Positions 21,883 to 29,498 of a stretch of DNA of 64,000 nucleotides are shown piece after piece. How positions within the stretch are numbered: position 1 is the first letter of the stretch; each line of letters starts with the position of its first letter. The translations under genes were made by a program, and so were the position numbers. This stretch comes from Actinomycetota bacterium (lineage in GTDB: Bacteria; Actinomycetota; Acidimicrobiia; Acidimicrobiales; Ilumatobacteraceae): contig CAUJET010000033.1 in the NCBI GenBank assembly GCA_963169665.1, positions 1 through 64,000 on the forward strand. The letters are read 5' to 3'. A model generated the notes under the pieces. It worked only from the letters and a program-made list of their open reading frames with translations, ran no database searches and had not been told where the DNA came from.

Positions 21883-21898
21883 ATACCCCTAGGGGTAT
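21883..21898. promoter_or_regulatory. CsoR/CstR-like operator palindrome
   Basis: ATACCCCTAGGGGTAT is a perfect 16-bp palindrome in an AT-richer patch immediately before the peroxiredoxin promoter, overlapping its -10. The form TACCCC-GGGGTA is the known operator shape of CsoR-family copper or persulfide sensors. No csoR-like gene is in the window. Confidence 0.65.
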
Positions 21899-21901
21899 AT
21901 T
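21896..21901 (+). promoter_or_regulatory. -10 TATATT of the peroxiredoxin
   Basis: TATATT overlaps the right arm of the palindrome, so a bound repressor would block transcription initiation. Confidence 0.5.
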
Positions 21902-21959
21902 GGTTACATCTCCTGAGTAGCTGCGTCAGCGACGACGCCACGACCATCAGGAGCACGAC

Positions 21960-22595
21960 ATGCCCGCACTCCACCTCGGCGACGAGGCACCCGACTTCAC
22001 CGCCATGACCACCGACGGCGAACTGAACTTCCATGAATGGAAGCAAGGCTCCTGGGCGGTGTTCTTCAGCCATCCCGCTGACTTCACTCCCGTCTGTACG
22101 ACCGAGCTGGGGCGGACGGCGGCGCTCGAGCACGAGTTCGCCAAGCGCAACACCAAGGCAATGGCGTTGTCGATCGATCCGATCGAGGATCACCATCGCT
22201 GGGCGCCGGACATCGGCGAGGTGACCGGCACGGCGCTCAATTTCCCGATCGTGGCCGATCCCGACCACCGCATCGCCGAGCTGTACGACATGATCCACCC
22301 GGGCGCCGGGGACACCTCGACCGTACGGTCGGTGTTCATCGTCGATCCGGAGAACAAGGTACGCCTGATCCTGACCTACCCGAAGTCGGTGGGCCGCAAC
22401 TTCGACGAGATCGTGCGTGTCGTCGACGCCCTCCAGGCCACCGACGCCGCTCCCATTGCAACGCCAGCCGACTGGCGCCCCGGCGATCGTGTCATCGTCT
22501 CGCTCTCCGTCACGACCGACGAGGCGAAGCAGCGGTTCGACAACGTCGAGGAACTGAAGCCGTACTTGCGGTACGCGGACGCCCCGTCACGCTGA
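21960..22595 (+). CDS. 1-Cys peroxiredoxin (Prx6 type)
   Basis: 211 residues. The peroxidatic Cys is in HPADFTPVCTTELG (Cys about residue 46), and the PxxxTxxC motif is intact. No resolving Cys is present further on, and the long C-terminal half with DWRPGDRVIV is typical of the Prx6 subfamily. It reduces H2O2 and organic hydroperoxides in the cytoplasm using an external thiol. The CsoR-like palindrome over its promoter suggests induction by copper or reactive sulfur (inference). Confidence 0.93.
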   Translation: MPALHLGDEAPDFTAMTTDGELNFHEWKQGSWAVFFSHPADFTPVCTTELGRTAALEHEFAKRNTKAMALSIDPIEDHHRWAPDIGEVTGTALNFPIVADPDHRIAELYDMIHPGAGDTSTVRSVFIVDPENKVRLILTYPKSVGRNFDEIVRVVDALQATDAAPIATPADWRPGDRVIVSLSVTTDEAKQRFDNVEELKPYLRYADAPSR

Positions 22596-22616
22596 CGCCG
22601 ACCTCCACGTCGCGAA

Positions 22617-22654
22617 CGGAGATGCCCGACCGGTGCGCCGGTCGGGCATCTCCG
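22617..22654. terminator. strong hairpin between convergent genes
   Basis: A perfect 17-bp stem (22617-22633 with 22638-22654, core GATGCCCGACCGG) closed by a TGCG tetraloop separates the peroxiredoxin from the convergent oxidoreductase. Confidence 0.85.
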
Positions 22655-22692
22655 CGTCCCGAACCTCGTCGGATCCATGCCTCGGCAAGGAT

Positions 22693-23985
22693 TCAGGGCC
22701 TCGGAGGGATCCGGACCGGGAGCCCGGTGGTGATCGACTCGTTCGCAGCAAAGCTCAGCGAGAGCGAGCGGGCGGCATCCTGCTCGTCGGCGATCGGCAG
22801 ACCGCCGGCGATGGGGTGGAACAGTTGATCGACGAGCGCGCTGTCGGCGTCGCCGTGTGTGCCGTCGCCCGCTTCCAACGGCACCTCGTACGGCCGGCCG
22901 AACATCGGCCACACCACCACTGCGCGCCGGACACCCGCGATCCCCGGATCAGGCGTCATGCCGTCCGTGAGGTCGGACCGCAATGTCTCGTGCTCGACGT
23001 GGCGGTCGAAGAGCTCGATGCGACCCTCGGTTCCGGTGATCGCGAGCCTCACCCCCTCCCACGGCGAGTAGGCGACCAGCGAGTAGGTGAGCTGCACGCC
23101 ACCTCGATACCGGGCGGTGACGCTCAGGGTGTCCTCGGTGGTCACGCCAGGATCGAACACCGGCTGGTTGCGGACGTAGCCGGTCTCGACCTCGGCCTCC
23201 GCGTAGAGGGCGTGGAGCGCGGGATGATCGAGTCGCAGCTCGAACCGCGGGTCGGATGCCGCAGCGCCCGCGCCGTGCTCGCCGTAGAACGCCGTCCGCC
23301 CGAGGGCGAAGACCAGCTCGGGCTCGTCGTCCAACAGGTGGTTGATCAGATCGAAGTGGTGGGTGCACTTGTGCACCAACAATCCACCTGACCACCGCTT
23401 GTCGCGGTGCCAGCGACGGAAGTAGTCGGCGCCGTGGACGACGTCGAGCGGCCACGACAGGTCGACGGCGAGCGGGCGCCCGACGACGCCATCATCGAGC
23501 AGCGCCTTGACCGCACGGAACTCGCTCCGGTAGCGGTAGTTGAACAGCACGTTCAGTCGTTGATCCGGCCGGTTTCGCTTCGCCTCGAGGATCGCGGCGA
23601 GCTTGTCGCCATCGGTGGTGAGCGGCTTCTCGCACGCGACGTCCGCCCCGGCTTCGAGCGCTGCGACCACATACCGGTCGTGGGTCGCGTCGACCGTGCA
23701 GACGACGACGAGATCGGGCCGCTGGTCACGCAGCATCTCGTCGAACCGCTCGGCCTGGTAGGTGGGCACCGGTGCCGGCAGCGTGCGGCGCAGCCACTTC
23801 TGCCACCGGTCCATACGAACCTGGGACGTATCGCACAAGGCGACCAGTTGAACGGAGTCGGCGTGTCGACCGAGACGGAGCAGATAGGCAGCGGCGCGGG
23901 AGCCGGTGCCGACGAGGGCGAGTCGACGTGTCATGAGCGGATCGTCGAGCACCGTACCAACGTCGGGCGCGGGCGCTCCTGCCAT
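22693..23985 (-). CDS. Gfo/Idh/MocA-family oxidoreductase
   Basis: 430 residues from ATG 23985. LALVGTGSRAAAYL is the N-terminal Rossmann loop, CEKPLTTDGDKL (about residue 120) the conserved EKP motif whose Lys is catalytic, and GGLLVHKCTHHFDL (about 220) the catalytic histidine segment. Such enzymes oxidise or reduce sugars, inositols or related polyols with NAD(P). GAGGAAG lies 5 bases before ATG 23985. ATG 23934, right before the Rossmann strand, is the alternative and would remove 17 residues. Confidence 0.85.
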   Translation of the reverse strand: MAGAPAPDVGTVLDDPLMTRRLALVGTGSRAAAYLLRLGRHADSVQLVALCDTSQVRMDRWQKWLRRTLPAPVPTYQAERFDEMLRDQRPDLVVVCTVDATHDRYVVAALEAGADVACEKPLTTDGDKLAAILEAKRNRPDQRLNVLFNYRYRSEFRAVKALLDDGVVGRPLAVDLSWPLDVVHGADYFRRWHRDKRWSGGLLVHKCTHHFDLINHLLDDEPELVFALGRTAFYGEHGAGAAASDPRFELRLDHPALHALYAEAEVETGYVRNQPVFDPGVTTEDTLSVTARYRGGVQLTYSLVAYSPWEGVRLAITGTEGRIELFDRHVEHETLRSDLTDGMTPDPGIAGVRRAVVVWPMFGRPYEVPLEAGDGTHGDADSALVDQLFHPIAGGLPIADEQDAARSLSLSFAANESITTGLPVRIPPRP

Positions 23986-24013
23986 GATCTTCCTCGGCCG
24001 GCGGTGCCGGTCG

Positions 24014-24019
24014 ATCGTA
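24014..24019 (-). promoter_or_regulatory. -10 hexamer TACGAT for the Gfo/Idh/MocA gene
   Basis: Minus-strand TACGAT lies 28 bases before ATG 23985, divergent from the dioxygenase at 24031. Confidence 0.4.
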
Positions 24020-24030
24020 GGGAGGACCCA

Positions 24031-24957
24031 ATGGCCGTGCTCGACATCCGTCCGGTGTCGCCGATCCTCGGTGCCGAGGTCCGCGGCGTGCAGCTGGCCG
24101 ACGGCGTCGACGACGACACCTTCGCCGCGGTCCACGCGGCCTTCCTCCGCCACGGAGTGCTGTTCCTCAAGGACCAGGCCGAGCCGATGTCGGAGGCGAC
24201 GCAAACGGCGTTCGGGCGTCGCTTCGGTCCGCTGCACATCCATCCGGCCGCGCCGGGATCGGGCGACGGGGACGCCATCTTCGTGATCCACACCCATCGC
24301 GATTCGAAGATCGCCAATGGCAACGGCTGGCACAGCGACGTGTCGTGCGAGACCGAGCCGCCGATGGCGACGATGTTGCAGATCCGCCGGCTGCCCGCCG
24401 GCGGTGGTGGTGACACGCTGTTCGCCGACATGGAAGCTGCGTACGCCGTGCTGTCGGCCGACGACCGCACGTTCCTCGAGGGCCTCTCGGCGTTGCACAC
24501 CTCGGAGCACATCTACCGGGGCCGCTACGAGGACCGCGGGGTCGACGACTCGGGCCGCACGTTCCCGTCGGCGGTGCACCCGGTCGTGCGCACGCATCCC
24601 GAGACGGGGCGGCCGAGCATCTTCGTGAACCGGGCGTTCACCACCGAGCTCGTCGGGCTCGATGAGGCACACGAGGCCGAGGCCGCGCAGGTGCTGCGCC
24701 GTCTCCTCGCCCACTGCGAGCTCCCCGAGTTCCAGATCCGCCAGCGATGGGATCTGGACGATGTGGCGCTCTGGGACAACCGCCGGCTCCAGCACTACGC
24801 GCTCTGGGACTACTGGCCCGACGAACGCATCGGCCATCGCGTCACCGTGTTCGGCGACCGTCCCCGCTTCGACCCGACCGCAGCCCGCCCCACGGATTCG
24901 TCGATCCGCATCCGGACGGAGCCGATCAGACCTCGACCGGCTGCTTCCAGCGATTGA
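24031..24957 (+). CDS. TauD/TfdA-family Fe(II)/2-oxoglutarate dioxygenase
   Basis: 308 residues. The metal triad is visible as WHSD in NGWHSDVSCET (His/Asp about residues 98-100) and the distal His in NRRLQHYALWDY (about 256). The 2-oxoglutarate-binding Arg follows in GHRVTVFGDRP. Members hydroxylate taurine, alkyl sulfates, herbicides and similar acids. GGAGG stands 6-10 bases before ATG 24031. Its 3' end overlaps the convergent nitroreductase by 32 bases. Confidence 0.9.
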   Translation: MAVLDIRPVSPILGAEVRGVQLADGVDDDTFAAVHAAFLRHGVLFLKDQAEPMSEATQTAFGRRFGPLHIHPAAPGSGDGDAIFVIHTHRDSKIANGNGWHSDVSCETEPPMATMLQIRRLPAGGGGDTLFADMEAAYAVLSADDRTFLEGLSALHTSEHIYRGRYEDRGVDDSGRTFPSAVHPVVRTHPETGRPSIFVNRAFTTELVGLDEAHEAEAAQVLRRLLAHCELPEFQIRQRWDLDDVALWDNRRLQHYALWDYWPDERIGHRVTVFGDRPRFDPTAARPTDSSIRIRTEPIRPRPAASSD

Positions 24958-25594
24958 GGTAGGTCACCTCGGCGGCCGGCCGCCGAGGTGCCGGCGCGAA
25001 CGAATCGCCGGTGTAGTAGCCCACGGCGAGCAGACACACCTGCGTGACGCTGGCCGGGATGCCGAGCAGCTCGGCGATCTCCGCCTCGTGGTCGAGGTGG
25101 AACGTCGTCCACGCGGACCCGATGCCACGCGCCCGAGCAGCGAGCTGGAAGCTCCACACGCCGGGGAGCACCGACCCGTAGTACGCAGCCGCGCCGCCCT
25201 GGCTGGCGGGCGACAACGGGGGCCGGTCGAGTCGCAGGGAGATGACGAGCGCTGGCACCTCGGCGAGATGGTCGACGAGGAAGTTCGCCGAGTCGATCAC
25301 CTTCTGGCTCCGGTCGTCACCGCGGATCTCGGAGTTCGCGGCGAGGTACGGGCGACCGACCTCCGCGAAGCGCTCGGCGATCCGTGCCTTGAGGTCGGCG
25401 TCGTCGATGATCATCCAACGGTTGCGCTCGAGGTTGCCGCCCATCGGCGCGTGGCCTGCGATCTCGATGCACTCGAGCAGTTCCTCGTACGGCACGGCAC
25501 GGGTGAGGTCGAGGCGCTTGCGAACCTGCTTGGTGGTGGAGAGGAGTCGATCGGTCTCGGCGAGATCGAACCCGGTGCTGGGATGCGTGGCCAT
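24926..25594 (-). CDS. nitroreductase family protein
   Basis: 222 residues. TTKQVRKRLDL, APMGGNLERNRWMII (about 49-63) and GVWSFQLAARARGIGSAWTTF line up one by one with the nitroreductase at 21172, so the two are paralogues. FMN-dependent NAD(P)H reductase of unknown substrate. The 3' end overlaps the convergent dioxygenase by 32 bases. No Shine-Dalgarno is seen; CAAGCT 6 bases before the ATG may be a poor leaderless -10. Confidence 0.87.
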   Translation of the reverse strand: MATHPSTGFDLAETDRLLSTTKQVRKRLDLTRAVPYEELLECIEIAGHAPMGGNLERNRWMIIDDADLKARIAERFAEVGRPYLAANSEIRGDDRSQKVIDSANFLVDHLAEVPALVISLRLDRPPLSPASQGGAAAYYGSVLPGVWSFQLAARARGIGSAWTTFHLDHEAEIAELLGIPASVTQVCLLAVGYYTGDSFAPAPRRPAAEVTYLNRWKQPVEV

Positions 25595-25691
25595 GCGTCC
25601 AGCTTGTCACGGTGGGTCGCGAGGGTCGTCCGACCGTGCAGCGCGGCCCGGTCGTCTCGCGGCGCCTTTCGGTCGCCGCCGTCCACATCGG

Positions 25692-25697
25692 TACGGT
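25692..25697 (+). promoter_or_regulatory. -10 hexamer TACGGT, leaderless start of 25705
   Basis: TACGGT is 7 bases before ATG 25705. Confidence 0.6.
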
Positions 25698-25704
25698 GAG
25701 GGAC

Positions 25705-26763
25705 ATGGCCTTCCAGGAGATCCCGGTCGTTTCGCTCGCTGCGTGGAACCGTGACGGCGACGGTGATCGCGAGGCGTTCGCCGAGCGCCTCCGCTCCATC
25801 TGCCACGAGGTCGGCTTCTTCCGTCTGGTCGACCACGGCGTCGACCCGGCGTTCCTCGACGCGTACTTCGCTGCGCTGCGCGCGTTCTTCGCGCTGCCCG
25901 AGGAGGCGAAGGCGTCGATCGACAAGGTGAACTCGCCGTGGTTTCGCGGCTGGGAGCGCGTCGGCGCCGAACTCACCGACAACCGGGTCGACCATCGCGA
26001 GCAGATCGACGTGTGGACCGAACTCGACCCGCGGGCCCCTGACGTCGAGCCCGCCTATCTCCGCCTCGAGGGCCCCAATCAGTGGCCCGACGACACCGTG
26101 CTGCCCGGCTTCCGGGAGCTGGTCGAGCGGTTCCAGACCGAGATGGGCGCGATCGCCGACCGGTTGATGGAGGCGATGAGCACCGCCCTCGGGCTCCCGG
26201 CTGATCACCTGCACCAGATGTTCGGCGAGCGCCGCATGTCGTTGGTGAAGCTCATCCACTACCCGCCCACGCCGGCGGGTGAGGCGGGCGTCAACGCACA
26301 TCACGACGCGGGCTTCCTCACGCTGCTGTGGCAGCACGGCGTGGCCGGGCTGCAGGTCGAGAACCAGGACGGCGAATGGATCGACGTGCCGGCCGACGGC
26401 GACGCGATCGTCGTCAACCTCGGCGAGATGCTGCAGTCGGTGACCGGCAACTACTTCGTGGCCACGAACCACCGGGTGATCACCTCCTCCGAGCGGTACT
26501 CCTCCGGCTACTTCCACGGGCCGGCGCTCACCACCTCGCTCGCACCACTCCCCCTCGACGATCAGTTCGCGCAGGCCGTCGCGGCGAGCCCGCGCCATCG
26601 CGACACGGGGTTCATGGCCCGCCGCGACGAGTTGCTCGCCGGCGCCGCAGGCACCACGTCGGCCTCGGCCGAGACCTACGGGTTGCAGCTGTGGAACTAC
26701 TTCACCCGCAGCTACCCCGAGCTCGTCCGTCGCCACCACCCGAGCCTCGTCACCACCGACTGA
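25705..26763 (+). CDS. isopenicillin N synthase-like Fe/2OG oxygenase
   Basis: 352 residues. The N-terminal DIOX_N half starts IPVVSLAAW and includes EVGFFRLVDHGVD. The iron ligands are His and Asp in NAHHDAGFLTLL (about residue 200) and His in TNHRVI (about 257). The RxS-type 2OG anchor appears as R-Y-S-S-G-Y-F. Bacterial members oxidise small molecules and amino-acid-derived substrates; a real penicillin pathway is not implied. The start is set by the TACGGT hexamer, as a longer in-frame extension lies before it. Confidence 0.9.
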   Translation: MAFQEIPVVSLAAWNRDGDGDREAFAERLRSICHEVGFFRLVDHGVDPAFLDAYFAALRAFFALPEEAKASIDKVNSPWFRGWERVGAELTDNRVDHREQIDVWTELDPRAPDVEPAYLRLEGPNQWPDDTVLPGFRELVERFQTEMGAIADRLMEAMSTALGLPADHLHQMFGERRMSLVKLIHYPPTPAGEAGVNAHHDAGFLTLLWQHGVAGLQVENQDGEWIDVPADGDAIVVNLGEMLQSVTGNYFVATNHRVITSSERYSSGYFHGPALTTSLAPLPLDDQFAQAVAASPRHRDTGFMARRDELLAGAAGTTSASAETYGLQLWNYFTRSYPELVRRHHPSLVTTD

Positions 26764-26798
26764 CGAACGCCGTCGGCCGCGCCGCTGCTCGTGCGGCC

Positions 26799-26804
26799 TA
26801 CGCT
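26799..26804 (+). promoter_or_regulatory. -10 hexamer TACGCT, leaderless start of 26812
   Basis: TACGCT is 7 bases before ATG 26812. Confidence 0.6.
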
Positions 26805-26811
26805 CCTGCGC

Positions 26812-27972
26812 ATGTCTGAGACGTCGTCGCCGTTCACCTCGATCGCGCTGTTCACCGGGGCACCGCAACACGAGCACTTCGATCGGCTGTACCGGCTGGT
26901 CCCGAGCAGCCGGCTCGCAGCGAGCGCGACACCCCACCAGTTCCCCGAGGGCGACCCGGTCGAGCTGCCGGCGTCGTTCGACTTCGCCGGTGCCGCAGTG
27001 GACACCGAGCAGTTCCTCGACGTCACCGACACCGTTGCGCTCCTCGTGCTCCGCGACGGAGAGGTGGTGCACGAGCAGTACCGGCTCACCGGCGATCGCG
27101 ACGTGCAGTGGATCTCGTGGTCCGTGGCCAAGAGCTTCGTGTCCGCGCTGGTGGGCATCGCCGTGCAGCGGGGCCACATCCGGACGATCGACGAACCGAT
27201 CAGCGACTACATCGATGCCGACCCCGGCTCGGCCTACGACGGCGTGCGGATCAAGGACGTCCTGCAGATGTCGTCGGGCGCTCGGTGGAACGAGGACTAC
27301 AGCGATCCCACCTCCGACGTGGTCCGCCTCGGCGCGGCGATGGCACCCGGCGGGGGCCTCGATGGGTTCGTCGCGTCAGCCGCTCCCGAGTCGACGCCCG
27401 GCACGGTGTGTCAGTACAACTCGACCGACACCCAGGCGCTCGGCGCGCTCCTGGTGCGCGCGACCGGCCGTTCGATCACCGACTTCATGCAGGAGCATCT
27501 GTACGAGCCGCTCGGCATGGAGTCCGACGGTTACTGGCTGCTCGACTCGACCGGACGAGAGATGGCCTTCGGTGGGTTGAACCTCACCGCTCGGGACTTC
27601 GCCAAGCTGGGTGAGCTGTACCGGCGCGGCGGCGAATGGAACGGTCGCCAGGTGCTGCCCGCCGACTGGGTTGCTTCCTCGATCGTTCCCGATGCGCCAC
27701 ACCTCGAATGGGGCCGCCCCGTCATCGCCGGCGAACGGCTTCCCGACGGCTACGGCTACCAGTGGTGGCTCATCCCCGGTGGCCTCGACCAGTACGCCGC
27801 GATCGGCGTCTACAACCAGTGGGTGTTCGTCTCGCCCCACGACCATGTCACGATCGTGAAGTTGTCCGCCAACCGCACCTATGGCACCACGATGGGCGAG
27901 GACTCGAGCTACTCCGGGACCCACGAGGCGTTCCTCCAGGCCGTCGCCGCCCACGTCTCCACGACGCGCTGA
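26812..27972 (+). CDS. serine hydrolase of the class C beta-lactamase superfamily
   Basis: 386 residues. The catalytic SxxK is SVAK in WISWSVAKSF (Ser about residue 105), and the YxN motif is YNST near residue 203. The layout, with GLNLTARDFAKLGELY and a C-terminal FVSPHDHVTIVKLSAN in place of KTG, resembles 6-aminohexanoate-dimer hydrolase (NylB-like) esterases. No signal peptide, so cytoplasmic. Probably an esterase or amidase rather than a resistance enzyme. Confidence 0.88.
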   Translation: MSETSSPFTSIALFTGAPQHEHFDRLYRLVPSSRLAASATPHQFPEGDPVELPASFDFAGAAVDTEQFLDVTDTVALLVLRDGEVVHEQYRLTGDRDVQWISWSVAKSFVSALVGIAVQRGHIRTIDEPISDYIDADPGSAYDGVRIKDVLQMSSGARWNEDYSDPTSDVVRLGAAMAPGGGLDGFVASAAPESTPGTVCQYNSTDTQALGALLVRATGRSITDFMQEHLYEPLGMESDGYWLLDSTGREMAFGGLNLTARDFAKLGELYRRGGEWNGRQVLPADWVASSIVPDAPHLEWGRPVIAGERLPDGYGYQWWLIPGGLDQYAAIGVYNQWVFVSPHDHVTIVKLSANRTYGTTMGEDSSYSGTHEAFLQAVAAHVSTTR

Positions 27973-28018
27973 CCCGCTGACCACCGACCCACCGATCGGC
28001 CGGGACGGCACCGCTGCG

Positions 28019-28024
28019 TATCAT
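28019..28024 (+). promoter_or_regulatory. -10 hexamer TATCAT for the cupin gene
   Basis: TATCAT lies 27 bases before ATG 28052, leaving a short leader with GAGAGGAAC. Confidence 0.5.
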
Positions 28025-28051
28025 CCCGTCGACACCCCTCGAGAGGAACAC

Positions 28052-28417
28052 ATGACCACGCCGCACCTTCGCGCCGCAGAACTCGACACGACCGCACTCG
28101 AGGACTGGGGACCGCTCGCGCTGCCGCTGGCAGCGCCTCTCGCCGGCCCGATGCCCACCCACGGGCTCTCGCTCTACGAAACGGCCGACGGCGCCGTCAC
28201 GACCGGCACCTGGCAGTGCGGTCCCGGCGAGAGTCGCTGGGACTTCACCGACAACGGCGAGTTCATTCACGTGCTGTCGGGTTCGATGACCTGTGTCGAG
28301 GACGACGGCACGGTGACCGAGGTGACGCCCGGCTCGACCGTGGTGTTCCCCAAGGGCTGGGCCGGCACGTGGACGATCCACGAGACCCTGCGCAAGGTCT
28401 ACGTCATCTTCAGCTGA
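28052..28417 (+). CDS. small cupin-domain protein (Cupin_3/EutQ-like)
   Basis: 121 residues, a single cupin barrel. GTWQCGPGESRWDF and EFIHVLSGSMTCVEDDG carry the first cupin motif, and VTPGSTVVFPKGWAGTW the second. The histidine content of the metal site is reduced, with one His in FIHVLSG, as in the DUF861 group where metal binding is uncertain. It begins with GAGAGGAAC 5 bases before the ATG. Function unknown; such proteins often bind small amine or sugar ligands. Confidence 0.8.
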   Translation: MTTPHLRAAELDTTALEDWGPLALPLAAPLAGPMPTHGLSLYETADGAVTTGTWQCGPGESRWDFTDNGEFIHVLSGSMTCVEDDGTVTEVTPGSTVVFPKGWAGTWTIHETLRKVYVIFS

Positions 28418-28455
28418 CTCGTTCCCCGTGATGGCCGGCTCCGCTGCACGCTCGA

Positions 28456-28782
28456 TCAGGCCTTGCGAACGAATTCGGCCTTGATGAGGATCCCGCGGCC
28501 ATTGATCTTGCCGTCGATGGGGTGGTCGCCGGGAACGAGGCGGATGCCTTTCACCTTGGTCCCGGACTTCACGCCGCCCGATTTGCCGTCGAGCTTGAGT
28601 TCCTTGATCACGATGACGTCGTCACCCGTGGCCAGCAGGTTGCCGTTCGCGTCGCGCACGTCGTCGAGGCCGTCGGAGAGTTCGCCCAGCCACTCGTGCC
28701 CGCACGTCGCGCACTCGAAGCCATCCGCAGTCGTGAGAGGTTCGGGCATGGTGCAGATCGGGCACGTGACGGGGTCGCTCAT
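28456..28782 (-). CDS. yjdM: YjdM/PhnA-like zinc-ribbon protein
   Basis: 108 residues. A zinc ribbon CPICTMPE with partner CATCGHEW occupies residues 8-31, and the C-terminal PhnA domain holds VRDANGNLLATGDDV and KGIRLVPGDHPIDGKI. This is the typical full length of YjdM, formerly PhnA. It is not the phosphonoacetate hydrolase, and its exact role is unknown. TAGACA on the minus strand 6 bases before ATG suggests a leaderless start. Confidence 0.9.
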   Translation of the reverse strand: MSDPVTCPICTMPEPLTTADGFECATCGHEWLGELSDGLDDVRDANGNLLATGDDVIVIKELKLDGKSGGVKSGTKVKGIRLVPGDHPIDGKINGRGILIKAEFVRKA

Positions 28783-28788
28783 CGGACC

Positions 28789-28794
28789 TGTCTA
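28789..28794 (-). promoter_or_regulatory. -10 hexamer TAGACA before yjdM
   Basis: Minus-strand TAGACA is 6 bases before ATG 28782. The last base differs from TAnnnT. Confidence 0.35.
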
Positions 28795-28829
28795 GTGCGC
28801 CGCCCCGGTCGCGCCGTAACCACCGCGGG

Positions 28830-29351
28830 TCAGTCGCGGAAGGCGGAGCAGTAGCGGACGTGGCCGGGTACGAGTTCGTGGTCGCCCAGCGGTCGGGCCA
28901 TCCACGATGCACCCTCGCCGTAGTCACCCTGCACACCGGCGGGCGCGGCGGGCGCGAACCCGAAGCGCGGGTAGTAGTGGTCGTGCCCCAGCAGCACCAC
29001 GAACCGCCACCCGGTATCGGTCGCTCGCTCCAAGCCGGCGCGGATCAGCGCGCCGCCGATGCCGAGGCCCTGTCGGTCGGGAGCGACCGCCACCGGCGCC
29101 AGGCCCAGGCCACCGGCCCGTTCGCCGTCGAGCGTCACCTCGCTGAACGCGATGAACCCGACGATGTGCCCGTCGATCGTCGCGACCAGCGTCAACTCGG
29201 GGACGAGCTCGCCCCGGCTGCGCAGTGTGCGAACCAGACCCACCTCGCTGTCGGAGCCGAACTGGCGTATGAACGCCTCACGCACCACCCCGTCGATGGC
29301 CTCCTCGTCACCGGGGGCTTCGGGGCGGATGGCAACCACATCGTCGGACAT
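28830..29351 (-). CDS. GNAT family N-acetyltransferase
   Basis: 173 residues. The acetyl-CoA pyrophosphate loop is VAPDRQGLGIGGALI (about residues 87-101), followed by VVLLGHDHYYPRFGF, a tell-tale of the predicted N-acetyltransferase YhbS group. The substrate is likely a small amine or peptide. ATG 29351 opens directly on the fold. The long open frame upstream on this strand is antisense to the surface-protein gene and is not coding. Confidence 0.85.
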   Translation of the reverse strand: MSDDVVAIRPEAPGDEEAIDGVVREAFIRQFGSDSEVGLVRTLRSRGELVPELTLVATIDGHIVGFIAFSEVTLDGERAGGLGLAPVAVAPDRQGLGIGGALIRAGLERATDTGWRFVVLLGHDHYYPRFGFAPAAPAGVQGDYGEGASWMARPLGDHELVPGHVRYCSAFRD

Positions 29352-29498
29352 CCCGCGATCATGCTGCGTCGTTCGTTCGGGGGCAGCGGGATTTTCGACC
29401 GCACGTGAACCGCTCGGAGTGCGATGAGTACCGCCGTCGGTGTCGTTGAGTGTCCGCCACTCGGGACGAGGACGGGGTGGCCGTCGCACGATGTCTGC

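Noticed and set aside
25705..27972. IPNS-like oxygenase plus beta-lactamase-like gene as a beta-lactam pathway
   Set aside because: No ACV synthetase or acyltransferase is present. Each gene has its own leaderless promoter, and the hydrolase looks like a NylB-type esterase.
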